A DNA stretch of 64,000 nt from DATEDA01 sp963744255 (GTDB lineage Bacteria > Pseudomonadota > Gammaproteobacteria > Burkholderiales > SG8-39): the NCBI GenBank assembly GCA_963744255.1, contig CAVUSZ010000054.1:62001-126000 (forward strand), read 5' to 3'. A program made the position numbers and the translations under genes. Below are positions 32,748-41,445 of this stretch, piece after piece (within the stretch, counting starts at the first letter, position 1; every line of letters begins with the position of its first letter). The notes below the pieces were generated by a model. That model did no database searches. It was given only the letters and a program-made list of their open reading frames with translations, and was not told the origin of the DNA.

Positions 32748-34889
32748 CTAGGCCGCGCGCTTCACCTCGCGCTCGATCTCCTCGAGCACTTTCCGGGTCT
32801 CCGCGACCGCCCAGTCGATCTCCTCGCGGGCGATGACGAGCGGCGGGGTGAACCGCACGACGGTATCGTGCGTGTCCTTGGAGAGGATGCCGCGCGCGAG
32901 GAGGCGATCTACGACCAGCCGCGCGGTAGCGTACCGCGGGTCGATGTCCAGGCCGATCAGCAGGCCCTTGCCGCGCACCTCCCGCACGAGCGGGCTCCGA
33001 ATCGCCCCGAGGCCGGTGATGAGGCGCGCGCCGAGCGCGTGGGCCCGCTTGGCGAGACGCTCGTCGACGAGAACGTTGAGGGCCTCGAGGGCCACGGTTG
33101 CGGCGAGCGGGTTGCCGCCGAAGGTGCTGCCGTGGTCGCCCGGCCGGAACACTTGCATCACGTCGTCGCGAGCGAGGAACGCCGACACCGGGAGCACTCC
33201 ACCGCCCAGCGCCTTGCCGAGCACGAGCCCATCGGGTTGCACGCCGTCGTGCTCGCAGGCGAGCAGCTTGCCGGTCCGCCCGAGTCCGGTCTGCACCTCG
33301 TCGGCGATGAAGAGAACGTTCCGCTCCCGGCAGAGCCGCGCGCACTCGGCGAGATAGCCGGCCGGCGGCACGATGATGCCCCGCTCGCCCTGGATGGGCT
33401 CGACCAGGAACGCGGCCGTATCGGGCGTGATCGCGTGCGCGAGCGCCTGCGGATCGCCGTAGGGCACCAGCTTGAAGCCGTGCGGGAACGGCCCAAAGCC
33501 GTCGCGATACTGCGGCTCCGAGGACATGCCGGCGATCGCGATCGATCGTCCGTGGAAGTTGCCTTCGCAGGCGATGATCTCGGCGCGGCCGTCCGGCACG
33601 CGCTTCACCTTGTGCGCCCACTTGCGGGCGGCCTTCAGCGCCGTCTCGACCGCCTCCAGTCCGGTGTTCACCGGCAGGGCACGGTCCATGCCAGTCAGCC
33701 GGCACAGCCGCTCGAGGAACGGCGGCAGCCGGTCGTTGTAGTAGGCGCGCGAGGTCACCGCCAGCCGCTTCGCCTGCTCGGTGAGCGCGCGGACGATCCG
33801 CGGGTGGGCGTGGCCGAGGCTCACCGCCGAGTATGCCGACATCATGTCGAGGTAGCGGCGTCCGGTCTGATCCCACACGTGGACGCCCTGGCCGCGCACG
33901 AGGACCACCGGCAGCGGGTCGTAGTTCGGTGCGCTGTAGCGCCGCTCGAGGTCGACGACCGAGCGCGCCGCGCCACCGCCGAGCATCGCCGAGGCGAGCT
34001 CCTCGACAAGCCTCGCAGTCGAGCCGCCGCGGTCACGATGCGGCTCGTATTCGACGATCTCCACCGCGATCGGCGGGGCTTCCTTCGCTAGCGCGGTCAG
34101 CTGGGGCAGCAGCGCCGCCTGGCGCAAGCCGCCGACGACCGGCGTCGTGACGCCCGGCGCGTCCTCGGGGTCGATCGCGTCGAGATCGAGGGTGATGCCG
34201 TACGCGGCGGTTCCGCTCCGCGCGCGCTCGATCGCTTCGCGCAACACCTCGCCGAGGCCGCGCCGGTCGATCTCCGCCATGGTGTAGATCCGCACGCCGA
34301 GCGCGGCAGCGAGCGCCGCTTCCTCGGGCTCGAAGCAGCGGACGCCGATGACGCTGACGTGCCCGGGCGCGAGCGCTGCGCCTGGTTCGCACAGCGCATC
34401 GCCTGTCTGACCGAGCAGCGCCGCGAGCGGCATGCCGTGGAGCCTGCCGCTGCGGCTCGTCTCCGGCGTGTGCGCGTCGAGATGGGCGTCGATCCAGACG
34501 AGACCAAGGTTTCCTTCAACCGCATTGGCGACGCCGCGCCAGGTGCCCATCGCGATGCTGTGGTCGCCGCCGAGCACGAGCGGCACCGCGCCGCCGCGGA
34601 CCACCTTCGTCACCGCGCGGGCGAGCCGCTCGCACAGCCGGCAGACGACCTGCGCTACCGGCTCACCGGGGGCCTGGTCGGGAAAGAGCGTCTCACCCCA
34701 GGTGACGGGCACGCCGCGCGCGACGAGATGCGCGTCGAGGCCGGCGAGGCGGAGTCGAGCCGGCCCGTCGCCGCAGCCGGGGTCGGCGGCGCCGAGGCCG
34801 CTCGCCACGCCGACGATCCGCACCGGGCGCGCACCCTCATGGGTGGCCGGGGCTTGCGGCTGCGAGCCAGGAAGAGAGTCATGGGTCAT
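32748..34889 (-). CDS. arginase :: ornithine aminotransferase fusion protein
   Basis: 713 residues in one uninterrupted frame. Residues about 22-305 are an arginase/ureohydrolase domain with all manganese ligands: GGDHS (His110), DAHLDAH (Asp134, His136, Asp138) and DLDAID (Asp235, Asp237). Residues about 310-713 are a class III PLP aminotransferase of the ornithine type: LDMMSAYSAVSLGHAHPR, VNTGLEAVETALKAARKW, IADEVQTGLGRTGKLLA (Asp530) and LVLGKALGGGVLPVSA (PLP Lys559). One chain could thus turn arginine into ornithine plus urea and then ornithine into glutamate semialdehyde. The linker is short (GGGAARSVVD). It has its own terminator and no operon partner. Each half looks fully catalytic; the fusion itself is the unusual feature. 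Confidence 0.93.
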   Translation of the reverse strand: MTHDSLPGSQPQAPATHEGARPVRIVGVASGLGAADPGCGDGPARLRLAGLDAHLVARGVPVTWGETLFPDQAPGEPVAQVVCRLCERLARAVTKVVRGGAVPLVLGGDHSIAMGTWRGVANAVEGNLGLVWIDAHLDAHTPETSRSGRLHGMPLAALLGQTGDALCEPGAALAPGHVSVIGVRCFEPEEAALAAALGVRIYTMAEIDRRGLGEVLREAIERARSGTAAYGITLDLDAIDPEDAPGVTTPVVGGLRQAALLPQLTALAKEAPPIAVEIVEYEPHRDRGGSTARLVEELASAMLGGGAARSVVDLERRYSAPNYDPLPVVLVRGQGVHVWDQTGRRYLDMMSAYSAVSLGHAHPRIVRALTEQAKRLAVTSRAYYNDRLPPFLERLCRLTGMDRALPVNTGLEAVETALKAARKWAHKVKRVPDGRAEIIACEGNFHGRSIAIAGMSSEPQYRDGFGPFPHGFKLVPYGDPQALAHAITPDTAAFLVEPIQGERGIIVPPAGYLAECARLCRERNVLFIADEVQTGLGRTGKLLACEHDGVQPDGLVLGKALGGGVLPVSAFLARDDVMQVFRPGDHGSTFGGNPLAATVALEALNVLVDERLAKRAHALGARLITGLGAIRSPLVREVRGKGLLIGLDIDPRYATARLVVDRLLARGILSKDTHDTVVRFTPPLVIAREEIDWAVAETRKVLEEIEREVKRAA

Positions 34890-35228
34890 GCATGCTTAGA
34901 GTGCAAATCGCGTACCTGCGTTCGATCTCCCGGAGGAACTAGTCCCGCAAGTCGACCGAAACGGCGCCGATGCGACATCCGGCGTAGGCGCCGATGCCTA
35001 TGCGAGCAGCATTCCGCCACGCCGGACGTGCGGCGGCGCTTTTGAACGCTGCGCGCGTGCGCTAGCCTAGCCAGCTCAGCTACGAGCCGCGGCGGAAACT
35101 GCGTAGCGGGGGAGCCACGCGGGTTCCGCCTCCCCATTCCGTCATCGGGGGAGGGGAGTCTCCCCTCGTTCGTGCGAAGTCTGTTGGCCGGAAGGTCGTC
35201 GCCAGTCGCGGTCCGCGGAAACAGTCCC
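34890..35228. other. divergent intergenic region between arginase fusion and M48 peptidase
   Basis: No gene seen. It must hold promoters for both flanking genes. An 11-bp direct repeat GGCGCCGATGC occurs at 34963-34973 and 34987-34997, and a palindrome GAGGGGAGTCTCCCCTC at 35151-35167. Neither matches a known operator that I recognise, and no ArgR-type or RocR-type site was identified. Confidence 0.35.
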
Positions 35229-37094
35229 ATGCGATCGATTGCCGAATACCACGATCTCATCCTCCGTCTCGACCGACTGGCGGCGGATGCGCCGACCCGC
35301 TACCTGTGGCGGGTGGGATTGCTCGCCGTCCTCGGGATCGGGTTCATCGCGGCGGCGTTCGTGGCGGCGGCCGGGCTGGTGATCGGCGTCGCTGCGCTGG
35401 TCCTCGTCTCCAAGAAGTTCGTGCTGATCAAGGTCGCGTGGATCCCGCTCGTTTTCGCCTGGATGATCCTCAAGGCGATGTGGGTGCGGATCCCGCCGCC
35501 GGAAGGGCGAGCGCTCGTCCGCCGCGAGGCGCCGCGGCTCTTCGACGAGATCGAGGCGGTGCGGAAGAGCGTCGGCGCGCAGGAGATCCACCGCGTGGTG
35601 GTCACACCCGACTTCAATGCAGCGGTCGCGCAGGTGCCGCGCCTTGGGCTGCTCGGCTGGCCCCAGAACTATCTGATGGTGGGGCTGCCGCTGATGGCGA
35701 GCCTGACGCGCAAGGAGTTCCGTGCCGTCCTTGCGCACGAGTTCGGCCACCTCTCGCGGCACCACGCGCGCTTCGGGAACTGGATCTACCGGATCCGGCA
35801 GACCTGGTATCGCCTGCTCGCGATCCTCGAGCGCGAGGGCAGCTTCTCGACGCGAATGTTCGCGAAGTTCTTCGACTGGTACGCACCGTACTTCAACGCC
35901 TATAGCTTCGTGCTTGCGCGCGCCAACGAGTACGAGGCCGACGGCGCCTCGGCGCGTGTCGCGGGCGCCAGCGCCGCGGGGAGCGCGCTCGTGGCCGTGC
36001 ACGCCAAGGCCGCGTATCTCGACAGCCAGTACTGGGAGAAGCTCTGGGCGGGCGTTCGCGATCGCGCCGAGCCGCCGTCGGCGCCGTTCTCGGACCTGCT
36101 CGCGCGCTGCAAGACTCTGCCCGCCGAAATCGGCAAGGCGTATGCAAAGGTCGCGCTCGATGCGAAGCCCGACCTCAACGACACGCACCCCTCGCTCGCC
36201 GAGCGGCTGCAGGCGCTCGGCGTCCCGGCGCGCACGCGTTTCGACCTGGACCGATCCGCGGCCGACGAACTGCTCGGGTCGGCGCTCGCGGCGCTCGCGG
36301 TCGAGCAGGACCGGCGGTGGCACGAGCAGGTGGGACCGGCATGGCGTGAGCGCCATGCGGCAGTCGCCGCGGAACGGAAGCGCTTCGAGGCGCTGGAGGG
36401 GCAGGCGGCCGCCGGCGATCTTCCGCTCGAGGCGGCGTGGGAGCGCGCGCGGCTCGCCGAGTCGCTGAACGGCCGGTTTGCGGCGCTACCGCTCTACCGC
36501 CAACTCGTCGAGCGTCATCCTGACCATGCGCCGACGCTATACGCATACGGCCGGATACTGGTCCAGGGTGGTCACGAGCAGGGTGTCGCGATCGTGGAGA
36601 ACGCGATGGCGCTCGATGCCGGCGCCGAGCAGTCGGGCGCCGGGCTGCTGTTCGAGTTCTACCGCGGCCGCAAGGACGTCGCCGGGATGGATCGGTGGCA
36701 CGCGACGCTCGAGCGGCTGGCCGAGACGCGCGCCAAGGCGCAGGGCGAGCTCATGCGCTTCGCGCCCAAGGACCCCCTCCAGCGGCACGGCATTTCCGCG
36801 CCGACGCTGGCGAAGCTCGCGAAGGCAATCGCCGGGCAGCGCAAGGTAAGGCGCGCGTGGCTCGTCAGGAAGCACGGCAAGCACCTGCCGAAGGTGCCCG
36901 GCTATCTCCTGCTGCTCGAGTTCGGCTGGAGGTCTCACCTCGGCGGCGGCCGGGACGACGCGGTGCGGGCGGTGCTCGACCGGTTCCAGGCCGACGAAGA
37001 CGGCTTCGTCGTGATCCGCGACGCGGCCGAGTCGCGCCGCCTGCGGAAGGCGGTGACGGCGGTGCCGGAAGCGCTGATTTTCGAGCGCCACTGA
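35229..37094 (+). CDS. M48-family membrane metallopeptidase with long C-terminal helical region
   Basis: 621 residues from ATG 35229. Two membrane helices lie at about 25-80 (VGLLAVLGIGFIAAAFVAAAGLVIGVAALVLV and IPLVFAWMILKAMWV). The zinc motif HEFGH is at about 170-174 and the third ligand Glu in NEYEADGAS near 233. The following approximately 380 residues are helical with tetratricopeptide character (PLYRQLVERHPDHAPTLYAYGRILVQGG). This is the HtpX/M48 core plus a TPR-like tail, presumably for membrane-protein quality control. No partner gene is coupled to it. Confidence 0.87.
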   Translation: MRSIAEYHDLILRLDRLAADAPTRYLWRVGLLAVLGIGFIAAAFVAAAGLVIGVAALVLVSKKFVLIKVAWIPLVFAWMILKAMWVRIPPPEGRALVRREAPRLFDEIEAVRKSVGAQEIHRVVVTPDFNAAVAQVPRLGLLGWPQNYLMVGLPLMASLTRKEFRAVLAHEFGHLSRHHARFGNWIYRIRQTWYRLLAILEREGSFSTRMFAKFFDWYAPYFNAYSFVLARANEYEADGASARVAGASAAGSALVAVHAKAAYLDSQYWEKLWAGVRDRAEPPSAPFSDLLARCKTLPAEIGKAYAKVALDAKPDLNDTHPSLAERLQALGVPARTRFDLDRSAADELLGSALAALAVEQDRRWHEQVGPAWRERHAAVAAERKRFEALEGQAAAGDLPLEAAWERARLAESLNGRFAALPLYRQLVERHPDHAPTLYAYGRILVQGGHEQGVAIVENAMALDAGAEQSGAGLLFEFYRGRKDVAGMDRWHATLERLAETRAKAQGELMRFAPKDPLQRHGISAPTLAKLAKAIAGQRKVRRAWLVRKHGKHLPKVPGYLLLLEFGWRSHLGGGRDDAVRAVLDRFQADEDGFVVIRDAAESRRLRKAVTAVPEALIFERH

Positions 37095-37156
37095 TCCCCT
37101 GAACGGCGGAACGCCGGCCTCGCGCCGGACCCTTTGGCGGCGAAAAGAGGGGAACG

Positions 37157-37410
37157 ATGAGGCCGATGCGTTGGCAGGATTGGGCCTCATCGTCAGCGTC
37201 TGGCTGGCGATTTCGCCGTGGGTGCTGGAGTTTCCGGGGAACGACTGGGCGACCTGGAACGCCGTGATCATCGGCATCGCTGTCGTCGCCTACGCGTTCA
37301 TCGAGATCGACATGCCGAAACCCTGGGAGGAGCCGGTGAATCTGCTGCTCGGGGTGTAGCTGATCGTGTCGCCGCTCGCGCGGCCCTTCCTCTTTGGCGG
37401 GCTGGTGTAA
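37157..37410 (+). pseudogene. SPW-repeat membrane protein, frameshift plus stop
   Basis: ATG 37157 gives MRPMRWQDW, the standard SPW-family start. A missing base in the GGG run at 37181-37183 shifts the frame, after which GLIVSVWLAISPWVLEF, AVIIGIAVVAYAFIEI and PWEEPVNLLLGV follow. TAG at 37357-37359 then stands where the second repeat needs Trp (GV-x-LIVSPLA), and the frame goes on to TAA 37410. Both breaks together give a two-repeat SPW protein of about 84 residues. Intact SPW proteins are small membrane proteins of unknown function. Confidence 0.6.
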
Positions 37411-37421
37411 CCTTCGCCGCC

Positions 37422-38027
37422 ATGTTCACCGGAATCGTCGCCGCGATCGGCCGCATCGAGCGCGTCGAGCCGCGCGTGCAGGGCCTGCGGCTCGTGATCC
37501 ACGCCGGCACGCTCGAGCTCGGCGACGTTGCGATCGGCGACTCGATCGCGGTGAACGGCTGCTGCCTGACCGTGGTGAGCCTCACCGGCCTGCGATTCGA
37601 GGCCGACGTCTCGCGGGAAACGATCGCGTGCACGGCCGGCCTCGGCGCACCCGGAGATGTGAACCTGGAAAAGTCGCTCCGGTTCGCGGACCGCCTCGAC
37701 GGCCATCTCGTCAGCGGCCACGTCGATGGCGTCGGCGAGATCGTTTCGCTCGAGCCCGTGGGCGAGAGCCATCGCCTCGTCGTCCGGGCGCCCGCGGAGA
37801 TTGCGAAGTACATCGCCCGGAAAGGCTCGATCGCCGTGCAGGGCGTCAGCCTGACCGTGAACCGGATCGAGGGCACCGACTTCGAGATCAATCTCATCCC
37901 GCACACGCTCGCCGTCACGACGCTGAAGGCGCTGGCGCCCGGCGCGCACGTTAACCTGGAGGTGGACCTGCTCGCCCGCTACGTGGAGCGGATGCTCGGA
38001 GCGTCCGGGGACGTCCGGCCAATGTAA
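37422..38027 (+). CDS. ribE: riboflavin synthase subunit alpha
   Basis: 201 residues. It carries the two lumazine-binding repeats: MFTGIVAAIGRIERVEP...GDSIAVNGCCLTVVSLTG...LEKSLRFADRLDGHLVSGHVDGVGEI and RKGSIAVQGVSLTVNRIEGTDFEINLIPHTLAVTTL. It dismutates two dimethylribityllumazine molecules to riboflavin. Full length. ribBA and ribH are not present downstream, and no FMN riboswitch (RFN element) was seen before it. Confidence 0.95.
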   Translation: MFTGIVAAIGRIERVEPRVQGLRLVIHAGTLELGDVAIGDSIAVNGCCLTVVSLTGLRFEADVSRETIACTAGLGAPGDVNLEKSLRFADRLDGHLVSGHVDGVGEIVSLEPVGESHRLVVRAPAEIAKYIARKGSIAVQGVSLTVNRIEGTDFEINLIPHTLAVTTLKALAPGAHVNLEVDLLARYVERMLGASGDVRPM

Positions 38028-38347
38028 GAGGGTGAATCAGTCCCGGACAATACCGGGCACGGGTTTCACCTTCAAAGTGGATGCGCGACCCCTGATGCGG
38101 GTGCGATGCGTCCCAGTAACGTTCGGGTTGAGCACCGCCCTGCTGCTCCGTCGGAGGTTCGTCACCGCTTCGCCCGCCTGAGGCTCGCGTTTACCGTGAG
38201 GGATTGCGTGCGGACGCCTGATTCACCCCGGAATACCGTGACAGCGGTCACGCGCGTCACACCTTTTGACGGTCTGGCGCGAAAGCTGCTATTCCCGAAG
38301 TGCCCCGCCGCGGATCGCGCCGGGTGTTGACGCAAGGGGAAAACAAG
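38028..38347. other. intergenic region after ribE with a stem-loop
   Basis: GGTGAA (38031-38036) pairs with TTCACC (38065-38070), enclosing an inner stem CCCGG/CCGGG (38042-38057). It starts 4 bp after the ribE stop and has no T run, so it may be a weak terminator or mRNA-end structure. Further on, CGTGA-N6-TCACG (near 38240) is a weak CRP-like palindrome. No gene recognised. Confidence 0.4.
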
Positions 38348-38587
38348 ATGCTCGCAATTTGCAGAATGCTTCGCAAAGATCGCGACCCGGACGCGAAACT
38401 CACCACGCTCGAGGTACTGCACCAGACGCCGCTCGAGCGCTTGGAACAGACCGTGAAGGCGCTAAAGAAGCACCGACCTGTGGCCGAGGTGCGCCAAGCT
38501 ATGGTCCAGTTAATTGGTGCCGCCCCGCTGTCGGACTTCGGCACGCTCAAGCAGATATATATGGCGCACTGCGCGGACGCGGAATAG
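38348..38587 (+). CDS. small hypothetical protein
   Basis: 79 residues from ATG 38348 (an in-frame GTG/ATG upstream could add 16). Mostly helical and basic: MLAICRMLRKDRDPDAKLTTLEVLHQTPLERLEQTVKALKKH, ending GTLKQIYMAHCADAE. It reads like an orphan phage- or plasmid-type regulator, but no family is recognised. It opens the accessory region that runs to 52 kb. Confidence 0.4.
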   Translation: MLAICRMLRKDRDPDAKLTTLEVLHQTPLERLEQTVKALKKHRPVAEVRQAMVQLIGAAPLSDFGTLKQIYMAHCADAE

Positions 38588-38764
38588 GCACCGCTCGGGG
38601 AGGGGGACACGACGACATTTGAAGGCATCGGCGTGACTCAACGGGCGGCACGCCCGCCGGACCGTTCCGAAAAACTCCGCAAGCTCGCGCCTCCCGTGGA
38701 TGTACGCTTCTCGAGCAGAACGACGAGTGGCAGCTCGGGACGAACGTGCCTGCCGCGGTGAGCG

Positions 38765-39286
38765 TCACTTGGCGTTATCGACCTTGCTGTCCTCTTCTTT
38801 CGCGGCTTCCAGCGCTTCGGGTTCGAGCAGCTCGGCACTGTGGTTGAACTTGAGGAAAACGCCCCATGCGGCGAGCAGCGCCGCGGCCATCAAACCGATC
38901 GTCGCCGCGTACGGAAGATTCGACGGATCGTCGCGACTGAAGCGGAACGCGGCGACCAGCGTTTCGATCGCCAGCGCCACGACCAGCACGACCAGGAAAC
39001 GCGACAGGAATCGGCGCACACGTGACGGTGCGCTCATGTGTACTTCGCGCTGAATCTCTTCCTCGACGATAGTTTGTCCAAGCTCGAGGGCGGCTACGGC
39101 AATGACCAGCAGCGCGATGCCGTTCAGCACCCCGTCGATCCGCCTCTCCACGCCGCGGTCCGTGAATGGAGAGACGGCCTGCCACATTTCGTACCCTGCG
39201 AACACCAGCAGCGTGAATGCAGTGAGGATGAAGAGTACGCTGATGACGAGATGACCCGCAGGGAACAGCTTCAACAGGAGCTTCAT
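38765..39286 (-). CDS. integral membrane protein of unknown function
   Basis: 173 residues from ATG 39286 with GGAGAC upstream. Four hydrophobic segments: LVISVLFILTAFTLLVFAGY, VLNGIALLVIAVAALELGQ, FLVVLVVALAIETLVAAFRF and IGLMAAALLAAWGVFLKF. Between segments 2 and 3 is a charged loop (TIVEEEIQREVHM), and the C terminus is acidic (EALEAAKEEDSK). The layout recalls PsiE-like phosphate-starvation membrane proteins, but this is only a resemblance. Confidence 0.65.
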   Translation of the reverse strand: MKLLLKLFPAGHLVISVLFILTAFTLLVFAGYEMWQAVSPFTDRGVERRIDGVLNGIALLVIAVAALELGQTIVEEEIQREVHMSAPSRVRRFLSRFLVVLVVALAIETLVAAFRFSRDDPSNLPYAATIGLMAAALLAAWGVFLKFNHSAELLEPEALEAAKEEDSKVDNAK

Positions 39287-39791
39287 CGGAGTCTCCTCGC
39301 GGGAGGACGGTCGGGAGCCTCGACTGTACCCGAGCCATCCGATCACGGCGAGCAGCGCGCGTCACGCCTAGGCAGTTTGGGAGCGAATGGCGACGAACGC
39401 GAGTTAGACCACGAGCAATACTGCACGCAACAGCCGAGCTAGAACAGAAGCTCCCCACGCGAGAATGATGCAATTTCTACGACGAGTCGAGCGACTCGAA
39501 CACGTACGCATTCACCGAAGAGGCGAGCGAGTAGCCGACGCGTGTTGCTGTTGCGCGAAGCGCTCGTAGTAGAGCGCCTCGAGTGGCGAGAGCCGGACAG
39601 CGACACGCGAGTGCCGCGAAAGATGAGCGGTTCGCCGTGCTCCACCAGAACCGTCAACTCCCTGCCGGTTGAACACGATCTTCGCGACGTTATCCTTCGG
39701 CGCGTTGCCGATCGGCTGCTTTCGCTCCTGGGTGTCGATGCCGCCCAGCAGGCCGTCCCTAGTTGGCTACACCGTCGAGGTGCTGGAAGAG
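39287..39791. other. region without a recognisable gene
   Basis: Short open frames exist on both strands (for example 39439-39657 minus and 39542-39796 plus), but none shows family motifs, a ribosome site or a consistent coding pattern. It adjoins a MITE-like repeat and an IS remnant, so it is probably decayed accessory DNA. Confidence 0.4.
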
Positions 39792-39895
39792 ACTAGTGGA
39801 CTGTAACGACCGATTCCGTAGTACCCCTCACCCCGACCCTGTCGCGCACAGGGAGAGGGCGTGCGCTCTGCATTTCACTGTTACAGTCCACTAGT
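39792..39895. mobile_element. 104-bp MITE-like element with 16-bp perfect terminal inverted repeats
   Basis: ACTAGTGGACTGTAAC (39792-39807) is repeated inverted as GTTACAGTCCACTAGT (39880-39895) without mismatch. The interior contains CCCCTCACCCCGACCCTG...CAGGGAGAGGGCG, a hairpin resembling the CTCACCCC/GGGAGAGGG repeats scattered in many betaproteobacterial and xanthomonad genomes. It encodes nothing. The ends include the palindrome ACTAGT, so the exact border and target duplication cannot be fixed here. It sits 70 bp before an IS21 transposase remnant. Confidence 0.7.
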
Positions 39896-39964
39896 TGTGG
39901 CGACTATGCCCGTGCGGTCCAGCCACGTTCCCAGGTCAGGCAGTCAAAAAACCCGTACCGACGA

Positions 39965-40345
39965 TTGCGGCTGGAGACGATGCTTGGCTTCCACGAGCGG
40001 GCGTTCGCCTTCTTCGGCGGTGTGCCGGCGGGCGTGCTCTACGACCACGTGAAGACGCTGGCGATCAAGCGTGACGCCTACCGGCCCCGTGACCATCAGT
40101 ACCAGGCGGGATTCCTCGACTTCGCCCGCCACTATGGGTTTCGCCCCCCGGCTGTGCCGGCCCTATCGGGCCAAGACCAAGGGCAAGGTCGAGCGCATGA
40201 ACGGCTATCTGCGCTACAGCTTCTACGTGCCCTTCGCCACCACGATGAAGCAGGCCGGGCTTGCGCTCGATGCCGAGAGCGCGAACCTCGCGGTGCGTCG
40301 ATGGTTCGCGGACGGGCTATTCGCAGCGGGTGCTCGCCCGATTTG
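39965..40345 (+). pseudogene. IS21-family transposase (IstA) remnant, truncated and frameshifted
   Basis: The frame from 39965 reads LETMLGFHERAFAFFGGVPAGVLYDHVKTLAI and GFLDFARHYGFRP, the catalytic-core region of IstA. In the C run at 40144-40149 one extra base shifts to another frame that continues RLCRPYRAKTKGKVERMNGYLRYSFYVPF, including the conserved KGKVER segment. Homology fades after about 40345. The helix-turn-helix N terminus, the C terminus and istB are absent. No IS ends were identified. Confidence 0.75.
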
Positions 40346-40565
40346 CGGAGGCCTTGTCGAAGGCGGACACGCCGGACGCAAACCGCCAGACGCGGCTATA
40401 TCCGAGGACGCGCCGAGCGATCAAGCGAAGCGCTTAAGGAAGCCGCTGCCTGGCTCGCCGAGGTTGCGGATCAAGAGGCAAGACGCCAATCGACGCGAGT
40501 GGCCGAACAGCGAAGAACGACGACGCGAAGCAGACCGAGCCGGAGGCCGCAACGCCTGACGCTGG

Positions 40566-40811
40566 CTAAGTCGTCGGGGTCGGTTTTCGACCGGGCGCTC
40601 TAGGGGGGACGTAACCCGCCACGCGGCACAGCAATGCTTCGACCCGGTTGCCGCTTTCGAAGCGCGTCAGCTCGCAGGTGATGATCTCCCCCGCGGCTGC
40701 CAAGCGCGCCAGACGCTCGCGCACCGTCGCAAGCGGCACGCCCATCTCTTCGGCGATCTCCGAATCGAGTCGCTCACCATGTTTCTTGAGGTACTGCAGA
40801 GTGTCGATCAA
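40566..40811 (-). CDS. small winged-helix DNA-binding protein
   Basis: 81 residues from TTG 40811, with AAGGA 10 bp upstream. IDTLQYLKKHGERLDSEIAEEMGVPLATVRERLARLAAAGEIITCE is a winged helix-turn-helix, followed by FESGNRVEALLCRVAGYVPPRAPGRKP. Very similar small proteins occur in Burkholderiales mobile elements and are annotated as transcription regulators. It stands alone between an IS remnant and a geneless stretch, so it is probably left over from a mobile element. Confidence 0.65.
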   Translation of the reverse strand: MIDTLQYLKKHGERLDSEIAEEMGVPLATVRERLARLAAAGEIITCELTRFESGNRVEALLCRVAGYVPPRAPGRKPTPTT

Positions 40812-41445
40812 AGTATTTGATCCTTGGAAGGGGCCCTCAGTGTATCAGGCGCCTGTCAGCTCTGCCGGCCGATTGGTTTCGCTGCCGCGCGCTAGACATA
40901 CTGGACGTTCCAGCAGTACGCGTATCCGGTTGGTTCGTTGGCTGCCGAGTCTCTCCCCTGCGCCGCAACGGTCCCGTCTGCCTTGGGGGAGAAGCCGTTA
41001 ACGCTCGCGCGTGCGACGGTGAACTTAGCACCCACTATCTGAGCCGCAGGGACGCCCGCTACTTCGTGACGAAACTGGTTGCGCTAGGGCTGCGCTCTGC
41101 AAGCCGGCCACGGTTTGCTATTTGCTTGTCCTGCGGGAAGTTGAACGTAAGCACGATGCTTCGGCTATGGTCCAGGCGTGACAATGAGAGGATTCGCATT
41201 TCGGTCGGTGCGGAGGTGCGCGGCGGAGCGCGACAGGCATCCTTGCAGGTTTCGCTGCACGTCAGCTAGCGGCCCAATGGCGCGAAGGCGAGCAATCGGC
41301 GTCGGAAAGCGAACCAGGAACTCCTCGAAAGAGCGGGTCCGGAAGGCGGCTCCCGGCGGCAGCGCTATGAGCCGGTGCTGCGCGGTCCTCGTCCGCTGAG
41401 CACCGCCTGTCAGAGCAGCATGCCGGCAACACCCGGCCGCCGGAC
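40812..41445. other. 634-bp region without a recognisable gene
   Basis: Overlapping open frames on the plus strand (40817-41269, 41178-41399) lack motifs, ribosome sites and typical amino-acid composition. Nothing repetitive was seen. Probably decayed accessory sequence downstream of the permease operon. Confidence 0.4.

Noticed and set aside
34963..34997. 11-bp direct repeat GGCGCCGATGC as an operator
   Set aside because: Two copies in a high-GC spacer can occur by chance and no known regulator site matches.
37360..37421. FMN riboswitch before ribE
   Set aside because: None of the conserved RFN loop sequences is present and only 12 bp separate the SPW frame end from the ribE start.
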